A stretch of 14,905 bases of DNA from Haloimpatiens massiliensis. GTDB taxonomy: Bacteria > Bacillota > Clostridia > Clostridiales > Clostridiaceae. Of this stretch, positions 5,674 through 14,044 are shown in pieces. The notes under the pieces are model-generated. The model searched no databases. It saw nothing but the letters and a program-made list of their open reading frames with translations, and was not told the DNA's origin. Each line of letters begins with the position of its first letter. The first letter of the stretch is position 1. The position numbers and the translations under genes were made by a program. The DNA is taken from the NCBI RefSeq assembly GCF_900184255.1, contig NZ_LT854639.1:625693-640597 (forward strand), in the 5' to 3' direction.

Positions 5674-8312
5674 TCCATCCTTATATTATCAATAATACTC
5701 TCCTTCTTTATTCTATTTAGTGGAAAATATGCAGATAATAACGAAATAGCAATTGCTCCTGCAGCAGCTATAATTATATATTTCCATGGCACTGACCACT
5801 TAATTTCTCTAACTTCACCTAATATTCTGTCCAGCACATAAGTTAACACTGTACCTATTACTCCCCCAAGTATAGAGCTTATTATTCCATAAAGACCTCC
5901 CTCTAGGTATATCATTTTATTTATCTGTCTGCTGGTCATACCAATGGCTTGTAGCGCCGCTAATTCTCTTTTTCTAAGAATCAAATTTGTTCCTATTGTA
6001 TTTATTATATTTAAAGAAGATATTAAAGTTATTACCGCCACAAATCCATATAAAAATATACCTACTATTAAGGATTGCTTTTTTTTATTTTCTAACGTTT
6101 CTTTGGTATCTAATAGATTAATTCTTTTACTTTCATCTGCAAACATTTTCAATTTCTCTGTTATATTTTTTCTATCTGCTTTTTCATCTACCAATATGTG
6201 CATAGAATAAAAAGTTTCATCTTCAGTTATATCTTTAAATAACTCTTCTGTGGTTATAGCATAAATTTCACCATTATCAGATTTAGCATCTCCAATAGGT
6301 GCTCCTTGCAATATTCCAAGAACTTTTAACTTTTTATTAACTTTTTCCTTCCCTGCACCAGATGTTTTGAATATTTCAATTTCATCACCCACTTTAAAGT
6401 TTGTAAAATTTATAACTGATATTTTATTACTTTTAGGGTTAGAAATACTGCCATTTTGAATCAACAATACCCCATTTTCATTATTTATATCTTCTTCACT
6501 TACACTACCCTTTAAAAGTTTATTCTTGCACAATTCTAATTGCTCGCTATCATATCCTTTTAAAAATAACGGTATACTTTCATTTTTTTCTTTTGAAGTT
6601 TGTCCATTTCGTGAATTTAATATTCTTCTATACTCTGGAGTTATTAATTCCTTATGAACAGAAATTTCATAATCTCTACTTCCAAATATTCTATATATCT
6701 TTTCTACACCCTTTATGTTTTGGATAGACATGTAATCTTTTTTAGAAAAACCAGAGTTTTTATTAGACTCAGGAATTTTCATTAACTCATAATCTCTATA
6801 CGATTGCTTTTTTACTGAATCAACTGTATTTCCTATAGACATTATAAAACTAAAAACTATAAAAAGTACTATACTTATAATTGTAGAACTTATAGTTACT
6901 AAGAACCTTCTCTTATTCTTCTTTATGTTTTTATATGCTATCTCTCCTTCTACTTTAAATATATTTTTTATTAATATATTAGCTCTTACTTTTTTAACTC
7001 TTTTAGTTTTTGTTCTAAAGTTGCTTTTTATAGCATCCAATGGTGATACTTTTGATGCCATAAATGCTGGCTTAACACAAGATACATAAATAGTAATTAA
7101 TGCTATAGCTGTACTTATTATAAATACATAGGGTGATACTACAACTTTAAATTCTAAAGCTTTAGTCCCAAATAATATTTTTTTAATAATATAGAAAACT
7201 ATATACATAGCTATAACTCCACTTAGAAGACCTATAGGTATAGATATAAAGCTTAATACTCCAGCTTCCTTATATACAATTTTTCTTATTTGTTTAGGAG
7301 TAGCTCCAATAGACCTCAGTATTCCTACTTGTCTTATCCTATCCATCACAGACATTTGAAAAATATTATAAATAACCATTATAGTACTGATAATTATTAT
7401 AAAAATTATAAATGCAGCTATTAAAAATATAGTTTTATTATAATCTTTATCTATTCCTCTTCCCTCAAAATTTAATAAAACATAATTGAAATCTACTTTC
7501 ATATTTTCATTATTACCACTTAAAAACATATCTAATTTAACTTCATCAATATATTTTTCTATATTCTTTTTTGCATTTACATACACATATGCATTATACT
7601 TACTTTTCAAACTTCTATCTAAAATTGGAATTGTTATAGCCTTAGCTCTTGTATTGTATTGGGAATAAAATTTACTATCTATTATACCTGATAGAATAAA
7701 AGTTCTTTTTTCTTTCTCATCATATTTATAGTTTGAACCATCACCAAAATCTTCTTCTAAAGACTCTTCCTCATTATCCATTGTACTGCCTTCTGTATTT
7801 TTTTTAGTAAACTCTCCCAAAGGCAAAGTTATCTTATCTCCAACCTTTGGATTGTTAGAAATGTACTCTAAAGCCCATTGCTCTATGGCAATTTCATTTT
7901 CATTTTTAGGCAAATTTCCTTCCTTTAAAGATAGTGGAAGCATCTCCATAGCCTTTTTATCATAAGATACTATATCTATATACTTGTAAATGGGCATACC
8001 TTTTACATTTATATCCTTGGGATTAGCTTCATATATCTTGCTCTTACCTATTTCTCTTAATACACCAACTTTTTCACTATCTAAGTGGCTTTTTATCTTT
8101 CTAAGCTTCTCCTCACTTATCCCTTCAAATACCACATGAAAATTTCCTATTTCTCTTTTAGTACGCTCCATATCATTTTCCCTATAACTCACTACCAAAG
8201 TTCCCATTGCACATATTAAGGCTACAGAAAGAATTATTCCTATACAGGTTAAAATGCTTCTCTTTCTATTATTTTCTAGATATCTATATGATATGTGAGA
8301 ATAATTTTTCAC
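5667..8312 (-). CDS. FtsX-type ABC exporter permease, second paralog
   Basis: An 881-residue membrane protein built as two similar halves. TM1 (about 19-41) is followed by an extracellular domain (about 45-290) and three membrane segments (about 294-317, 352-376, 394-412); then TM5 (about 470-493), a second extracellular domain (about 500-745) and three final segments. The cytoplasmic coupling motifs DRIRQVGILRSIGATPKQI and LRKRELAALQAIGMTSRQI mark two FtsX domains. It is paralogous along its whole length to the permease encoded just upstream, sharing the N-terminal pattern K-R-S/T-I-L-T and the C-terminus IDNIRMEE. Start GTG at 8312 follows AAGGTG and matches the paralog's N-terminus. It probably works with the MacB/LolD-like ATPase as an exporter or antimicrobial-peptide sensor/resistance transporter. 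Confidence 0.88.
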   Translation of the reverse strand: MKNYSHISYRYLENNRKRSILTCIGIILSVALICAMGTLVVSYRENDMERTKREIGNFHVVFEGISEEKLRKIKSHLDSEKVGVLREIGKSKIYEANPKDINVKGMPIYKYIDIVSYDKKAMEMLPLSLKEGNLPKNENEIAIEQWALEYISNNPKVGDKITLPLGEFTKKNTEGSTMDNEEESLEEDFGDGSNYKYDEKEKRTFILSGIIDSKFYSQYNTRAKAITIPILDRSLKSKYNAYVYVNAKKNIEKYIDEVKLDMFLSGNNENMKVDFNYVLLNFEGRGIDKDYNKTIFLIAAFIIFIIIISTIMVIYNIFQMSVMDRIRQVGILRSIGATPKQIRKIVYKEAGVLSFISIPIGLLSGVIAMYIVFYIIKKILFGTKALEFKVVVSPYVFIISTAIALITIYVSCVKPAFMASKVSPLDAIKSNFRTKTKRVKKVRANILIKNIFKVEGEIAYKNIKKNKRRFLVTISSTIISIVLFIVFSFIMSIGNTVDSVKKQSYRDYELMKIPESNKNSGFSKKDYMSIQNIKGVEKIYRIFGSRDYEISVHKELITPEYRRILNSRNGQTSKEKNESIPLFLKGYDSEQLELCKNKLLKGSVSEEDINNENGVLLIQNGSISNPKSNKISVINFTNFKVGDEIEIFKTSGAGKEKVNKKLKVLGILQGAPIGDAKSDNGEIYAITTEELFKDITEDETFYSMHILVDEKADRKNITEKLKMFADESKRINLLDTKETLENKKKQSLIVGIFLYGFVAVITLISSLNIINTIGTNLILRKRELAALQAIGMTSRQINKMIYLEGGLYGIISSILGGVIGTVLTYVLDRILGEVREIKWSVPWKYIIIAAAGAIAISLLSAYFPLNRIKKESIIDNIRMEE

Positions 8313-8500
8313 CTTCTCTTCACCTTCTTTTATTCATACTATAAATTTAAAAATTCACTTTATAATATCTACATTTCCTTTTCTAAGAATAGTATTTTGT
8401 AAATCTCTAATATCCAATAATCACCCTTCGAAAATAAATTGTAAATCACTAAAAATCTTTATTTAAATAGTTCATTAGAATAATAATCAAATATGAAATA

Positions 8501-8528
8501 AGGCATAAATTAAATAAAATTTATGCCT
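8501..8528. terminator. Hairpin between the two permease genes
   Basis: AGGCATAAATT (8501-8511) and AATTTATGCCT (8518-8528) form a perfect 11-pair stem with a six-base loop, 17 bases after the first permease stop. The following minus-strand bases are only partly U-rich. It lies in a 232-base gap (8313-8544) with no gene and may cut expression of the second permease relative to the first; the rest of the gap is featureless AT-rich DNA. Confidence 0.5.
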
Positions 8529-8544
8529 TTTAGGTATTTAAAAA

Positions 8545-11151
8545 TTACTCTTCCATCCTTATATTGTCAATTAAACTTTCATTTTTTATACGTCTAAGAG
8601 GGAAGTAGGATGAAATTAGTGCAATGAGCATACAGCCTACTATAGCCACAATTATAAAATTCCAAGGTATTGTCCATTGGAACCCTCTCACATTTCCAAT
8701 CATTTTTCCTAAATAATAACTTAGTCCACTTCCTATTAAAGATCCTATTATAGCACTTATAATGCCATAAAGAACTCCTTCTAAATAAACCATCTTCTTT
8801 ACTTGTTTTCCTGTCATTCCTATAGCTTCTAATGCGGCAATTTCTCTTTTTCTAAGCATTAAATTGGTACTTATTGTATTTACTATATTTAAGCTACTTA
8901 TTAATGCTATAACAGATACAAAACCATATAAGGATATTTTCATTGTTAAATTTGTTCTTCTCATACCTTCTAACATCTCTTTAGTATCCGCAAGAGATAT
9001 TCTTTTATCCCCTTTAGTAAATTCCTTAAGGCTTTTTGTAACACTTTCCCTATCAGCATTTTTATCTAAAATTATGTCCATATAATGAAAACTATTATCT
9101 TTTCCAATTTCCTTAAATAAATTTTCTGTAGCTATTACATACATAGCTCCGTCTGGTACAAACTTACCTATAGGACTCTCTTTTAGTATTCCAACTACCT
9201 TTACCTTATTATTAATATTTGAATTTTCCCCTTTATCTTCTCCTATTTTTATTTCATCTCCAACCTTTAAATTTGAAATATTAATCATAGAAGTTTTTTT
9301 AGCTTTTCCATCATATACCACTGAATTTTGTACTATTAATACTCCTCTTTCTTTATTCATTGATTCTTCATTTATTTCTCCACTAATAAGCTTTTCCTTG
9401 CAAAGCTTTAGCTGTTCACTATCGAATCCCCTAAATTCTGTAACTACTTTAATATTTTTTGCTTTTTTATTTTCATTTGGTAAATCTTCAGATAAGCTTT
9501 TTATATAAATTTCATTTACCTTTTCCTTTGGAATTTCTGTAGAATAATTTTGCCCTATAAACAGTCTGTGTACTTTATTTACTCCTTTTATACTTTTAAC
9601 TTTTTCATAATCCTTATTTGAAAAACCTTTATTTTTTGTAGCTTGTTTGCTTAAACTATAATCTTGATAAGAAAATTCTTTAAACTTACTAAACTCTTCA
9701 CCAAAACTCATCATACTACCAAACACTATAAATAAAACTATACTTATAACCATAGAACTTATGGTAACTACAAATCTTTTTCTGTTTATTTTTATATTTT
9801 TATAAGCTATTTCGCCTTCTACTTTAAATACTTTCTTTACTAATAAGTTACTTTTTACTCTTCTTATTTTTCCTTTTTTCTTACCTAAGTTATTTCTTAT
9901 AGCCTCTAATGGTGATATTTTAGAAGCGGTTAAAGCTGGCTTAATTGATGATATATATACAGTTACTAATGCAACTAATGAACTTATAACCAATACCTTA
10001 GGTGATACCACTGTTATAAATTCTATTTCTATCATATCTCCTAAAATTTTTGTAATTACTATAAATAATATTTTCATTGCAAATATTCCACTTACAAGTC
10101 CTATAGGAATAGATACCAAACTTAAAACTGCTGCTTCTTTAAAAACAACCCTTCTTATTTGTTTAGGTGTAGCTCCCATAGATCGCAATATACCAAATTG
10201 TTTTATTCTCTCTATAACAGATATTTGAAAAATATTATATATAACTAATATGGTACATATAACTATTATAAAAATCACAAAAGCAACTATTTCTATTAAA
10301 GCGTCATTGGTGACATCATTCAAACCTCTTCCTTCTAAAGTCAATAAATAACTATTATATTCTACATTTAGATTATCTTTTTCACTCTTAGATAAAGATA
10401 AGTTCCCCTTAACCTCACTTACGTATTTTTTAATATCCTTCTTCTCGTTTACTTGAGTGTATACATTATATTTTCCATCTTTTTTATATTTATCAATAAA
10501 AGTTATTCCTCTAGCAGCTTCATTGTATTGTGAATAATATTTATCCTCTATTATACCAGTTAATATAAAATCTTTTTTAATTCCCTCTTTATATTTTCTT
10601 TCTGCTTTTTTCTCTTCTTCCTTCTTAGAAGCATTTTCTTTTTCAAGAAATCGACCTAAATCTAACGTTATCTTATCTCCTATCTTTGTACCCTTTGGAA
10701 GATATTCTAAAGCCCACTGCTGTATGGCAATTTCATTAGAATTTTTAGGAAGCCTTCCCTCTTTTAATTTAGTAGGTAACATGTCCAATGCTTCCTTATC
10801 CACTTCCTCAATTTCTATATACTTATATTTAGGTATTTGTTCTTCCTCGACTTCCTCCTTTGTAGCCTCATAAATTTTACTCTCGCCCAAATCCCCTACA
10901 ATACCAATTTTTTCTGTATCCATATGAGCTTTTATCTTTTTAATTTCATTATAATCTATATTCCCAAACTTTACATGATAGTTAGCCTCATCCTTTTTAA
11001 CAGATTCTATTTCACTTTGTTTAAAGCTAACTAAAAGAGTTCCTACTGCACATATTAAAGCTACTGAAAGTATTATCCCTACAGATGTAAGTATAGTCCT
11101 CTTCTTTTGATTTTTAAGATACCTCTTAGTTATGTCTAAATAACTCTTCAT
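8545..11151 (-). CDS. FtsX-type ABC exporter permease, first paralog
   Basis: An 868-residue permease with a duplicated plan. TM1 (about 19-41), extracellular domain (about 43-282), three segments (about 284-306, 340-368, 384-404); then TM5 (about 458-482), second extracellular domain (about 485-735) and three segments (about 737-758, 790-812, 830-850). The FtsX coupling motifs ERIKQFGILRSMGATPKQI and LRKREIAALEAIGMTGKQV lie after TM2 and TM6. The extracellular domains are lysine/glutamate-rich with low-complexity runs (KKEEEKKAERKYKEG near residue 176). The ATG overlaps the ATPase stop by one base (TAATG), so the two are translationally coupled. Size and two large outer domains set it apart from BceB (one outer domain, about 650 residues). 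Its substrate is not visible; antimicrobial peptides are the usual guess for this arrangement. Confidence 0.9.
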   Translation of the reverse strand: MKSYLDITKRYLKNQKKRTILTSVGIILSVALICAVGTLLVSFKQSEIESVKKDEANYHVKFGNIDYNEIKKIKAHMDTEKIGIVGDLGESKIYEATKEEVEEEQIPKYKYIEIEEVDKEALDMLPTKLKEGRLPKNSNEIAIQQWALEYLPKGTKIGDKITLDLGRFLEKENASKKEEEKKAERKYKEGIKKDFILTGIIEDKYYSQYNEAARGITFIDKYKKDGKYNVYTQVNEKKDIKKYVSEVKGNLSLSKSEKDNLNVEYNSYLLTLEGRGLNDVTNDALIEIVAFVIFIIVICTILVIYNIFQISVIERIKQFGILRSMGATPKQIRRVVFKEAAVLSLVSIPIGLVSGIFAMKILFIVITKILGDMIEIEFITVVSPKVLVISSLVALVTVYISSIKPALTASKISPLEAIRNNLGKKKGKIRRVKSNLLVKKVFKVEGEIAYKNIKINRKRFVVTISSMVISIVLFIVFGSMMSFGEEFSKFKEFSYQDYSLSKQATKNKGFSNKDYEKVKSIKGVNKVHRLFIGQNYSTEIPKEKVNEIYIKSLSEDLPNENKKAKNIKVVTEFRGFDSEQLKLCKEKLISGEINEESMNKERGVLIVQNSVVYDGKAKKTSMINISNLKVGDEIKIGEDKGENSNINNKVKVVGILKESPIGKFVPDGAMYVIATENLFKEIGKDNSFHYMDIILDKNADRESVTKSLKEFTKGDKRISLADTKEMLEGMRRTNLTMKISLYGFVSVIALISSLNIVNTISTNLMLRKREIAALEAIGMTGKQVKKMVYLEGVLYGIISAIIGSLIGSGLSYYLGKMIGNVRGFQWTIPWNFIIVAIVGCMLIALISSYFPLRRIKNESLIDNIRMEE

Positions 11152-11831
11152 TATCTTATCACCTCATCCTTAACTATAACTCCATCCTCCATATGAATAA
11201 TTCTATCTGCTTGAGAAGCTATATTTAAATCATGAGTTATGATTATAAGAGTTTGATTGTATTTTCTTACAGAAAACTTTAAAAGCTCAATAATTTCCTT
11301 AGAATTTTTACTATCCAAATTTCCAGTAGGCTCATCTGCAAGTATTATGGAAGGTTTATAAACTAATGCTCTCCCTATGGATACTCTCTGTTGTTGACCT
11401 CCTGATAATTGTGATGGTAAGTGATCTAATCTATCCCTTAATCCCAATATCTCTATTAGTTCATTCATATATTTTTCATCTGGCTTTTTATAATCTAGTA
11501 GAAGTGGCATCACCATATTTTCTTCTGCTGTCAAAACTGGTATCAAATTATAAAATTGAAATATAAATCCAACTTTTCTTCTTCTAAATATAGCCAATTG
11601 TTCTTCTTTAAGTTTAGAAATATTAACCCCATCTATAACAATTTCTCCAGAGGTTGGTTTATCTACACCTCCAAGCATGTGAAGCAAAGTACTCTTCCCC
11701 GATCCACTAGCTCCTACCACTGCCACAAATTCCCCTTTATTTATAGATATGTTAACTTCTTTCAAAGCTTCTACCTTTATTTCTCCTCTTCCATATGTCT
11801 TAGTAAGACCGGTAGTTTTTAAAATCTCCAT
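11151..11831 (-). CDS. MacB/LolD-type ABC exporter ATP-binding protein
   Basis: A 226-residue ATPase with all motifs: Walker A GASGSGKST (40-48), Q-loop Gln92, signature LSGGQQQR (142-149), Walker B IILADE (162-167), D-loop GNLD, and H-loop ITHD (His200). DEPTGNLDS is typical of the MacB/LolD/BceA group that powers FtsX-type permeases by a mechanical cycle rather than by direct transport. The ATG at 11831 has GGAGG (11843-11839) seven bases upstream. It is the first gene of the exporter operon and overlaps the permease start. With two different permeases downstream it may drive a heterodimer. Confidence 0.93.
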   Translation of the reverse strand: MEILKTTGLTKTYGRGEIKVEALKEVNISINKGEFVAVVGASGSGKSTLLHMLGGVDKPTSGEIVIDGVNISKLKEEQLAIFRRRKVGFIFQFYNLIPVLTAEENMVMPLLLDYKKPDEKYMNELIEILGLRDRLDHLPSQLSGGQQQRVSIGRALVYKPSIILADEPTGNLDSKNSKEIIELLKFSVRKYNQTLIIITHDLNIASQADRIIHMEDGVIVKDEVIR

Positions 11832-11872
11832 ATATATTCCTCCTGTTTATTTTCTCTTAACCTTATACTTTT

Positions 11873-11930
11873 ATAATAACAGGTATTTCTTACATATAAG
11901 TGAATTTGTTTCTTACAATTTCGTAAGAAA
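11873..11930 (-). promoter_or_regulatory. Exporter operon promoter with GTAAGAAA operator repeats
   Basis: Reading the minus strand: TTTCTTAC (11930-11923), six bases, GTAAGAAA (11916-11909), 15 bases, GTAAGAAA (11893-11886), seven bases, TATTAT (11878-11873). The first two form a perfect inverted repeat; the second and third are direct repeats with a 23-base step, the last covering the -35 area, where no TTGACA is seen. This is the geometry of a promoter activated by an OmpR-type response regulator, which suits the nearby sensor kinase. The regulator assignment is inference. Confidence 0.6.
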
Positions 11931-11957
11931 GAGAATAAATTACGAAGCAAGTGTTGC

Positions 11958-12095
11958 AAGAAAAATCTGTCTTTAAGTCCACAATAAATATATTTTTTAA
12001 GACTGCTTACAATACGCCAAGAAATTCTAATGTTTTCAAATTTTAATACCCTAAAGCTTTCAAACTCGCTTTTACTAGCTGTTCTCTTGTTACTT
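11958..12095 (+). repeat. Degenerate copy of the intergenic repeat (copy A)
   Basis: Shares with the reverse complement of 12609-12500 the ordered words AAGAAAAATCTG, ACAATAAAT, GACTG, ACAATACGCCAAGAA, TTCTAA and CTAAAGCTTTCAAACTC. The middle, where the other copies read TCTCACAGTTAAAGAAC, has diverged. No second palindromic arm is evident beside it, so it looks like a half-element or a decayed one. Confidence 0.65.
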
Positions 12096-12378
12096 ATTCA
12101 TAAATTAATTATAAAAAACTCTTTGAGTTTTATCCTTAACTATTACTTCTTACTTTTTACCTCTTAACTGGTCTGCCCTACAAATTTAAGTTTTATACAA
12201 GCCGATGCCTTACGGCAAAATATTATTAGTAACCGGGAATTAGGACTTAAACGAAAGGCTTCGCCTAAAAAAATATCATGAACACTTTCTTTTTATAAAT
12301 TAAAGATTTTCCATAGCGAAGAGGAGGAAAATCATCCTTTAGTAGTTTTCTCCTCCCAAACCACATACATATTAAACT
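12096..12378. other. Non-coding stretch with several small hairpins
   Basis: No gene is seen. Small inverted repeats include GCCG/CGGC (12201-12217 area), AGGCTTCGCCT followed by a run of A (about 12257-12275), and GATTTTCC (12305-12312) with GGAAAATC (12326-12333), next to a purine-rich GAGGAGGAAAA that can also pair with TTTTCTCCTCC (12346-12356). Alternative pairing is possible, but no known riboswitch is recognised. It may be remains of other repeat elements. Confidence 0.4.
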
Positions 12379-12609
12379 AAAAATCTCATTTTAATGTAGT
12401 AATAAATGTGGAATTGGGGACTATTGAACTAGCCTTAGAACTTCTTATGTCTCACAGTTAAAGAACCGTTAAGAAGCTTTCATGTTTGAACGAGGAACGA
12501 GTGAGTTTGAAAGCTTTAGGTTCTTTAACTGTGAGACATTTAGAAGTTCTTGGCGTATTGTGAACAGTCCCAAATTACACATTTATTACGGAATTAAAAT
12601 CAGATTTTT
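12379..12609. repeat. 230-bp imperfect palindrome (copies B and C), MITE-like
   Basis: The ends are AAAAATCT (12379-12386) and AGATTTTT (12602-12609). Inside are matching AATAAATGTG/CACATTTATT, AGAACTTCT (12437-12445) with AGAAGTTCT (12542-12550), a perfect 21-base pair of arms at 12447-12467 and 12519-12539, and AGCTTTCA (12475-12482) with TGAAAGCT (12508-12515), around a loop of about 25 bases. There is no open reading frame. Arms of about 100 bases with diverged blocks suggest a small non-autonomous repeat; it ends just before the kinase stop codon and could end its transcript by folding. Confidence 0.75.
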
Positions 12610-12635
12610 CTTCAATGTATCGCTTCACACTTTTC

Positions 12636-13925
12636 TTATATGATTCCTTTGAGGAATATTATAGTGAACTCAGTGCCTTCCCCTTCAACACTCCTAACCT
12701 CAACACTTCCACCCTGTCTTTCTATAATACTTCTAGACAATGCAAGGCCTATACCTACACTATCACTGTTCTTATTTCTCTTTCCCTTATAAAATCTTTT
12801 AAATATATGAGGTAAATCTTCCTTGGCTATTCCTGAACCGTTGTCACTAATTACGATACTTATATAAATAGGAGTTTCTGAGGATACTATATTTATTTGA
12901 CCCCCTTCACCAGTATGTTCTATACAATTCTTAACTATATTTGTTATACTTTCAGCTGTCCAATTCACATCGTGCTTAAGATTTATATCTCTTTTTACAT
13001 CTATATTTATCCTTTGATTTTTTCCTTCCCACTTCACCTTTAAAGGTTCCAACGCCTTATTCACTGTAAGTAAAATAGGATTATAGGTACTTTCAAATTC
13101 TACGGCATTAGCTTCAATCTTAGCTATTTTTAATAAATTTTTAATTAGCCACTCCATTCTTTCTAATTGGTTTTTGCTTTTAATATAAAATTTGTTTTTT
13201 TCTTCTTCATTCTTTATAGAACCCTCTATAAAAAGCTCATTAAAAATCATAAGAGACGCTAGAGGTGTTTTTAACTGATGAGATATGTCAGAAATTATTT
13301 CTTTTAAAAAATACTTTTCTTTCTTTAAATTTTCTATACTATTTTCTAATCTTTCAGACATTAAATTAAATTGATGAGCTAATATACTAAATTCTCCTTC
13401 TTTCCCCTCTATAATTTTTACTTTAAAATCTCCTTCTACTACTCTTTCAGAAGCTTTTGATATAACACTTATTTTTTTAAATATATATTTATATTCTCTT
13501 ATTATTATAATAAATGTAAATATAAAAAGTAATAATATAGTAGACAAATTAATTTTTGTAAAAATTTCATGCATGTCCTTTATAATAGGCATATTTTCTA
13601 AAGGAGTTTTTACACTATAGCCATAGCTTTCCAATAGTTTTTCCCCTTTAACATACATGTCTTTAGATACCCCCTGAGTATAATATTTTACTAAATCTTC
13701 TTCCAAATCAGGATGTTTTTGAAGTACTACACCTACCACTGCAGCATTTTGACTTACTATTTTGTTTGAAAAATCTCTTACCTTATTTACAGTATAAAAA
13801 TATGCTCCTATACAAAATATTATATTTAATATAATAAGCATTGTAGTTATTCTCTTAACTTCATAATTCCTATAGAATCCATTCATAAATAATCTGCTAC
13901 TCAAAACATGGTCAAATGTATCCAT
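12636..13925 (-). CDS. Two-component sensor histidine kinase (response regulator not in window)
   Basis: A 429-residue membrane kinase. TM1 (about 26-45), a short outer loop (about 46-125), TM2 (about 126-143), HAMP (about 144-198), then HisKA with the phosphorylated His216 in SDISHQLKTPLAS, and a HATPase_c domain with N-box Asn333 (NIVKNCIEH), G1 DNGSGI (361-366), F-box FKRFYKG (375-381) and G2 GIGLAL (391-396). All catalytic motifs are intact. Start is uncertain: ATG at 13925 lies one or two bases from the apparent end of an IS605-type element and has no good ribosome site; Met14 (13886) is an alternative. The gene beside it should encode an OmpR-type regulator, but the element occupies that place. 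It probably controls the exporter operon downstream in the same direction. Confidence 0.9.
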   Translation of the reverse strand: MDTFDHVLSSRLFMNGFYRNYEVKRITTMLIILNIIFCIGAYFYTVNKVRDFSNKIVSQNAAVVGVVLQKHPDLEEDLVKYYTQGVSKDMYVKGEKLLESYGYSVKTPLENMPIIKDMHEIFTKINLSTILLLFIFTFIIIIREYKYIFKKISVISKASERVVEGDFKVKIIEGKEGEFSILAHQFNLMSERLENSIENLKKEKYFLKEIISDISHQLKTPLASLMIFNELFIEGSIKNEEEKNKFYIKSKNQLERMEWLIKNLLKIAKIEANAVEFESTYNPILLTVNKALEPLKVKWEGKNQRINIDVKRDINLKHDVNWTAESITNIVKNCIEHTGEGGQINIVSSETPIYISIVISDNGSGIAKEDLPHIFKRFYKGKRNKNSDSVGIGLALSRSIIERQGGSVEVRSVEGEGTEFTIIFLKGII

Positions 13926-13926
13926 A

Positions 13927-14044
13927 TTGAGATTCTTACTGCTTCAACGTACTCTGTCTTGCCTAAGCTACTACAGTTTGTATAGCACTCCACAGTCGTT
14001 AATTCCCCAAATAGCCTTGGGTACATATATAAGTGCTTGTTTAA
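13927..14044 (-). ncRNA. IS605-type right end and probable omega RNA 3' part
   Basis: The 118 bases after the tnpB stop have no gene and contain a CCCAA/TTGGG hairpin (14021-14017 with 14010-14006) and a last segment GAAGCAGTAAGAATCTCAA (13945-13927), where the element seems to end. In TnpB systems this 3' region is transcribed as the omega RNA scaffold, and the bases just outside the element act as the guide; here these would be 13926 downward, inside the kinase N-terminal codons. The exact boundary and RNA ends are inferred by family resemblance. Confidence 0.6.

Noticed and set aside
12257..12275. Terminator at AGGCTTCGCCT
   Set aside because: On the plus strand it is followed by A residues, and on the minus strand the bases after the stem are TTCGTTT, not a U run, and no gene ends there.
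12615..12815. Plus-strand 66-codon frame over the kinase C-terminus
   Set aside because: It is antisense to the conserved HATPase domain and has no recognisable content.
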